Shown: in pieces, positions 63,854-64,000 of the stretch
Numbering within the stretch: position 1 is the first letter of the stretch
Layout: every line of letters begins with the position of its first letter
Origin: an uncultured Carboxylicivirga sp.
Lineage (GTDB): Bacteria; Bacteroidota; Bacteroidia; Bacteroidales; Marinilabiliaceae
Reading direction: 5' to 3'
Assembly (NCBI RefSeq): GCF_963674565.1
Contig: NZ_OY771430.1
Span: 3,100,001 to 3,164,000, forward strand
Length of the DNA: 64,000 bases
The notes under the pieces: generated by a model
Databases searched by the model: none
Seen by the model: the letters and a program-made list of their open reading frames with translations, nothing else
Told to the model about the DNA's origin: nothing
Made by a program: the position numbers and the translations under genes

Positions 63854-63873
63854 ATTGCCTTTTATTACCATTT
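63854..63873 (+). repeat. Dispersed 20-bp AT-rich repeat, copy 3
   Basis: Begins ATTGCCTTTTATTA and ends CCATTT, 17 bases after the J-domain stop codon. Confidence 0.6.
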
Positions 63874-63903
63874 AGTGCGATATTTTTTTAATTTTGACAC
63901 TAC

Positions 63904-63936
63904 TTGACAAATGAATAATGCAATTTTGTTTGTCAA
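63904..63936. promoter_or_regulatory. Inverted-repeat operator before the last gene
   Basis: TTGACAAA (63904-63911) / TTTGTCAA (63929-63936), an 8-bp perfect dyad with a 17-bp spacer, 10 bases before the start codon. The position suits autoregulation. Confidence 0.5.
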
Positions 63937-63946
63937 TTAATGGAAT

Positions 63947-64000
63947 ATGAAAAAGACAGTAAACCCGTTAGGAACCTTCTTAGTTGAAAGAAAGGAAAAA
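63947..64000 (+). CDS. Partial CDS, possible HTH-type repressor
   Basis: The first 18 codons are present, cut by the window edge. 'NPLGTFLVERKEK' resembles the first helix of XRE-type regulators ('LGxxLxxxRxxK'). It sits behind an inverted-repeat operator, as expected for a lysogeny-type repressor. Identity is tentative because only the N-terminus is visible. Confidence 0.45.
   Translation, partial: MKKTVNPLGTFLVERKEK

Overview
The window is a low-GC chromosome segment from a Bacteroidota bacterium, most likely in the Bacteroidales/Marinilabiliales range. The evidence for this placement is: many starts are preceded by the Bacteroidota -7 element TAnnTTTG; MurF and alanine racemase are fused; an outer-membrane TonB receptor is paired with a DUF4249 lipoprotein; GldB, DUF5063, DUF1573 and DUF4369/TlpA-type proteins are present; Shine-Dalgarno sequences are weak. 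No rRNA, tRNA, CRISPR array or intact insertion sequence was found.

Region by region. 0-6.1 kb, minus strand: DUF4249 lipoprotein, TonB-dependent receptor, a two-gene LysO-type lysine exporter and an alanine:cation symporter with a large insert. 6.3-16 kb: a membrane histidine kinase meeting Tex tail to tail, then a DEAD-box helicase, an RlmI-like methyltransferase, a 3'-5' exonuclease, a DUF5063 protein and RecQ. 16-19.3 kb: PepSY membrane protein, a GH43/SGNH pair for polysaccharide side chains, and a TonB C-terminal protein. 19.6-27 kb, plus strand: MscS-type channel, GNAT-nitrilase fusion, carbonic anhydrase, GNAT, ZIP transporter, GuaB. 27-32.5 kb: an envelope-folding block of a double-parvulin PPIase, a PPIase-like lipoprotein lacking a parvulin domain, SurA and a lipoprotein. 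32.4-34.7 kb: an exact 1136-bp tandem duplication carrying DUF2752 and TM2 genes plus the 3' end of lpdA. 34.4-53.1 kb: ordinary housekeeping genes (lpdA, TlpA-like, meaB, DUF1573, M20 hydrolase, ferredoxin, 5-FTHF cyclo-ligase, nitrilase, gldB, porin, nadE, Crp/Fnr regulator, murF-alr, tdk, rsmI, HAD phosphatase).

From about 53.2 kb to the right edge the content changes to accessory DNA: unknown proteins, a MerR/excisionase-type HTH, a DUF4406 protein, a phage antirepressor-type protein, a 1073-residue primase/P-loop ATPase, an Rpn-family nuclease, DUF4248 and J-domain proteins, and the start of a probable repressor. This looks like the replication and regulation end of an integrated plasmid-like or phage-like element whose integrase and right end lie outside the window.

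The noncoding DNA of this element holds the most unusual signals. Downstream of the primase is a helically phased TGAGGGA array bounded by a 13-bp inverted repeat, a candidate replication origin. At 62.3 kb is a long interrupted hairpin with a possible pseudoknot, a candidate structured RNA or nicking site. Upstream of the HTH gene is a TATCCGAC operator-like array. Three dispersed copies of a 20-bp AT-rich repeat follow three of its genes. An inverted repeat resembling integron attC ends flanks the first gene.
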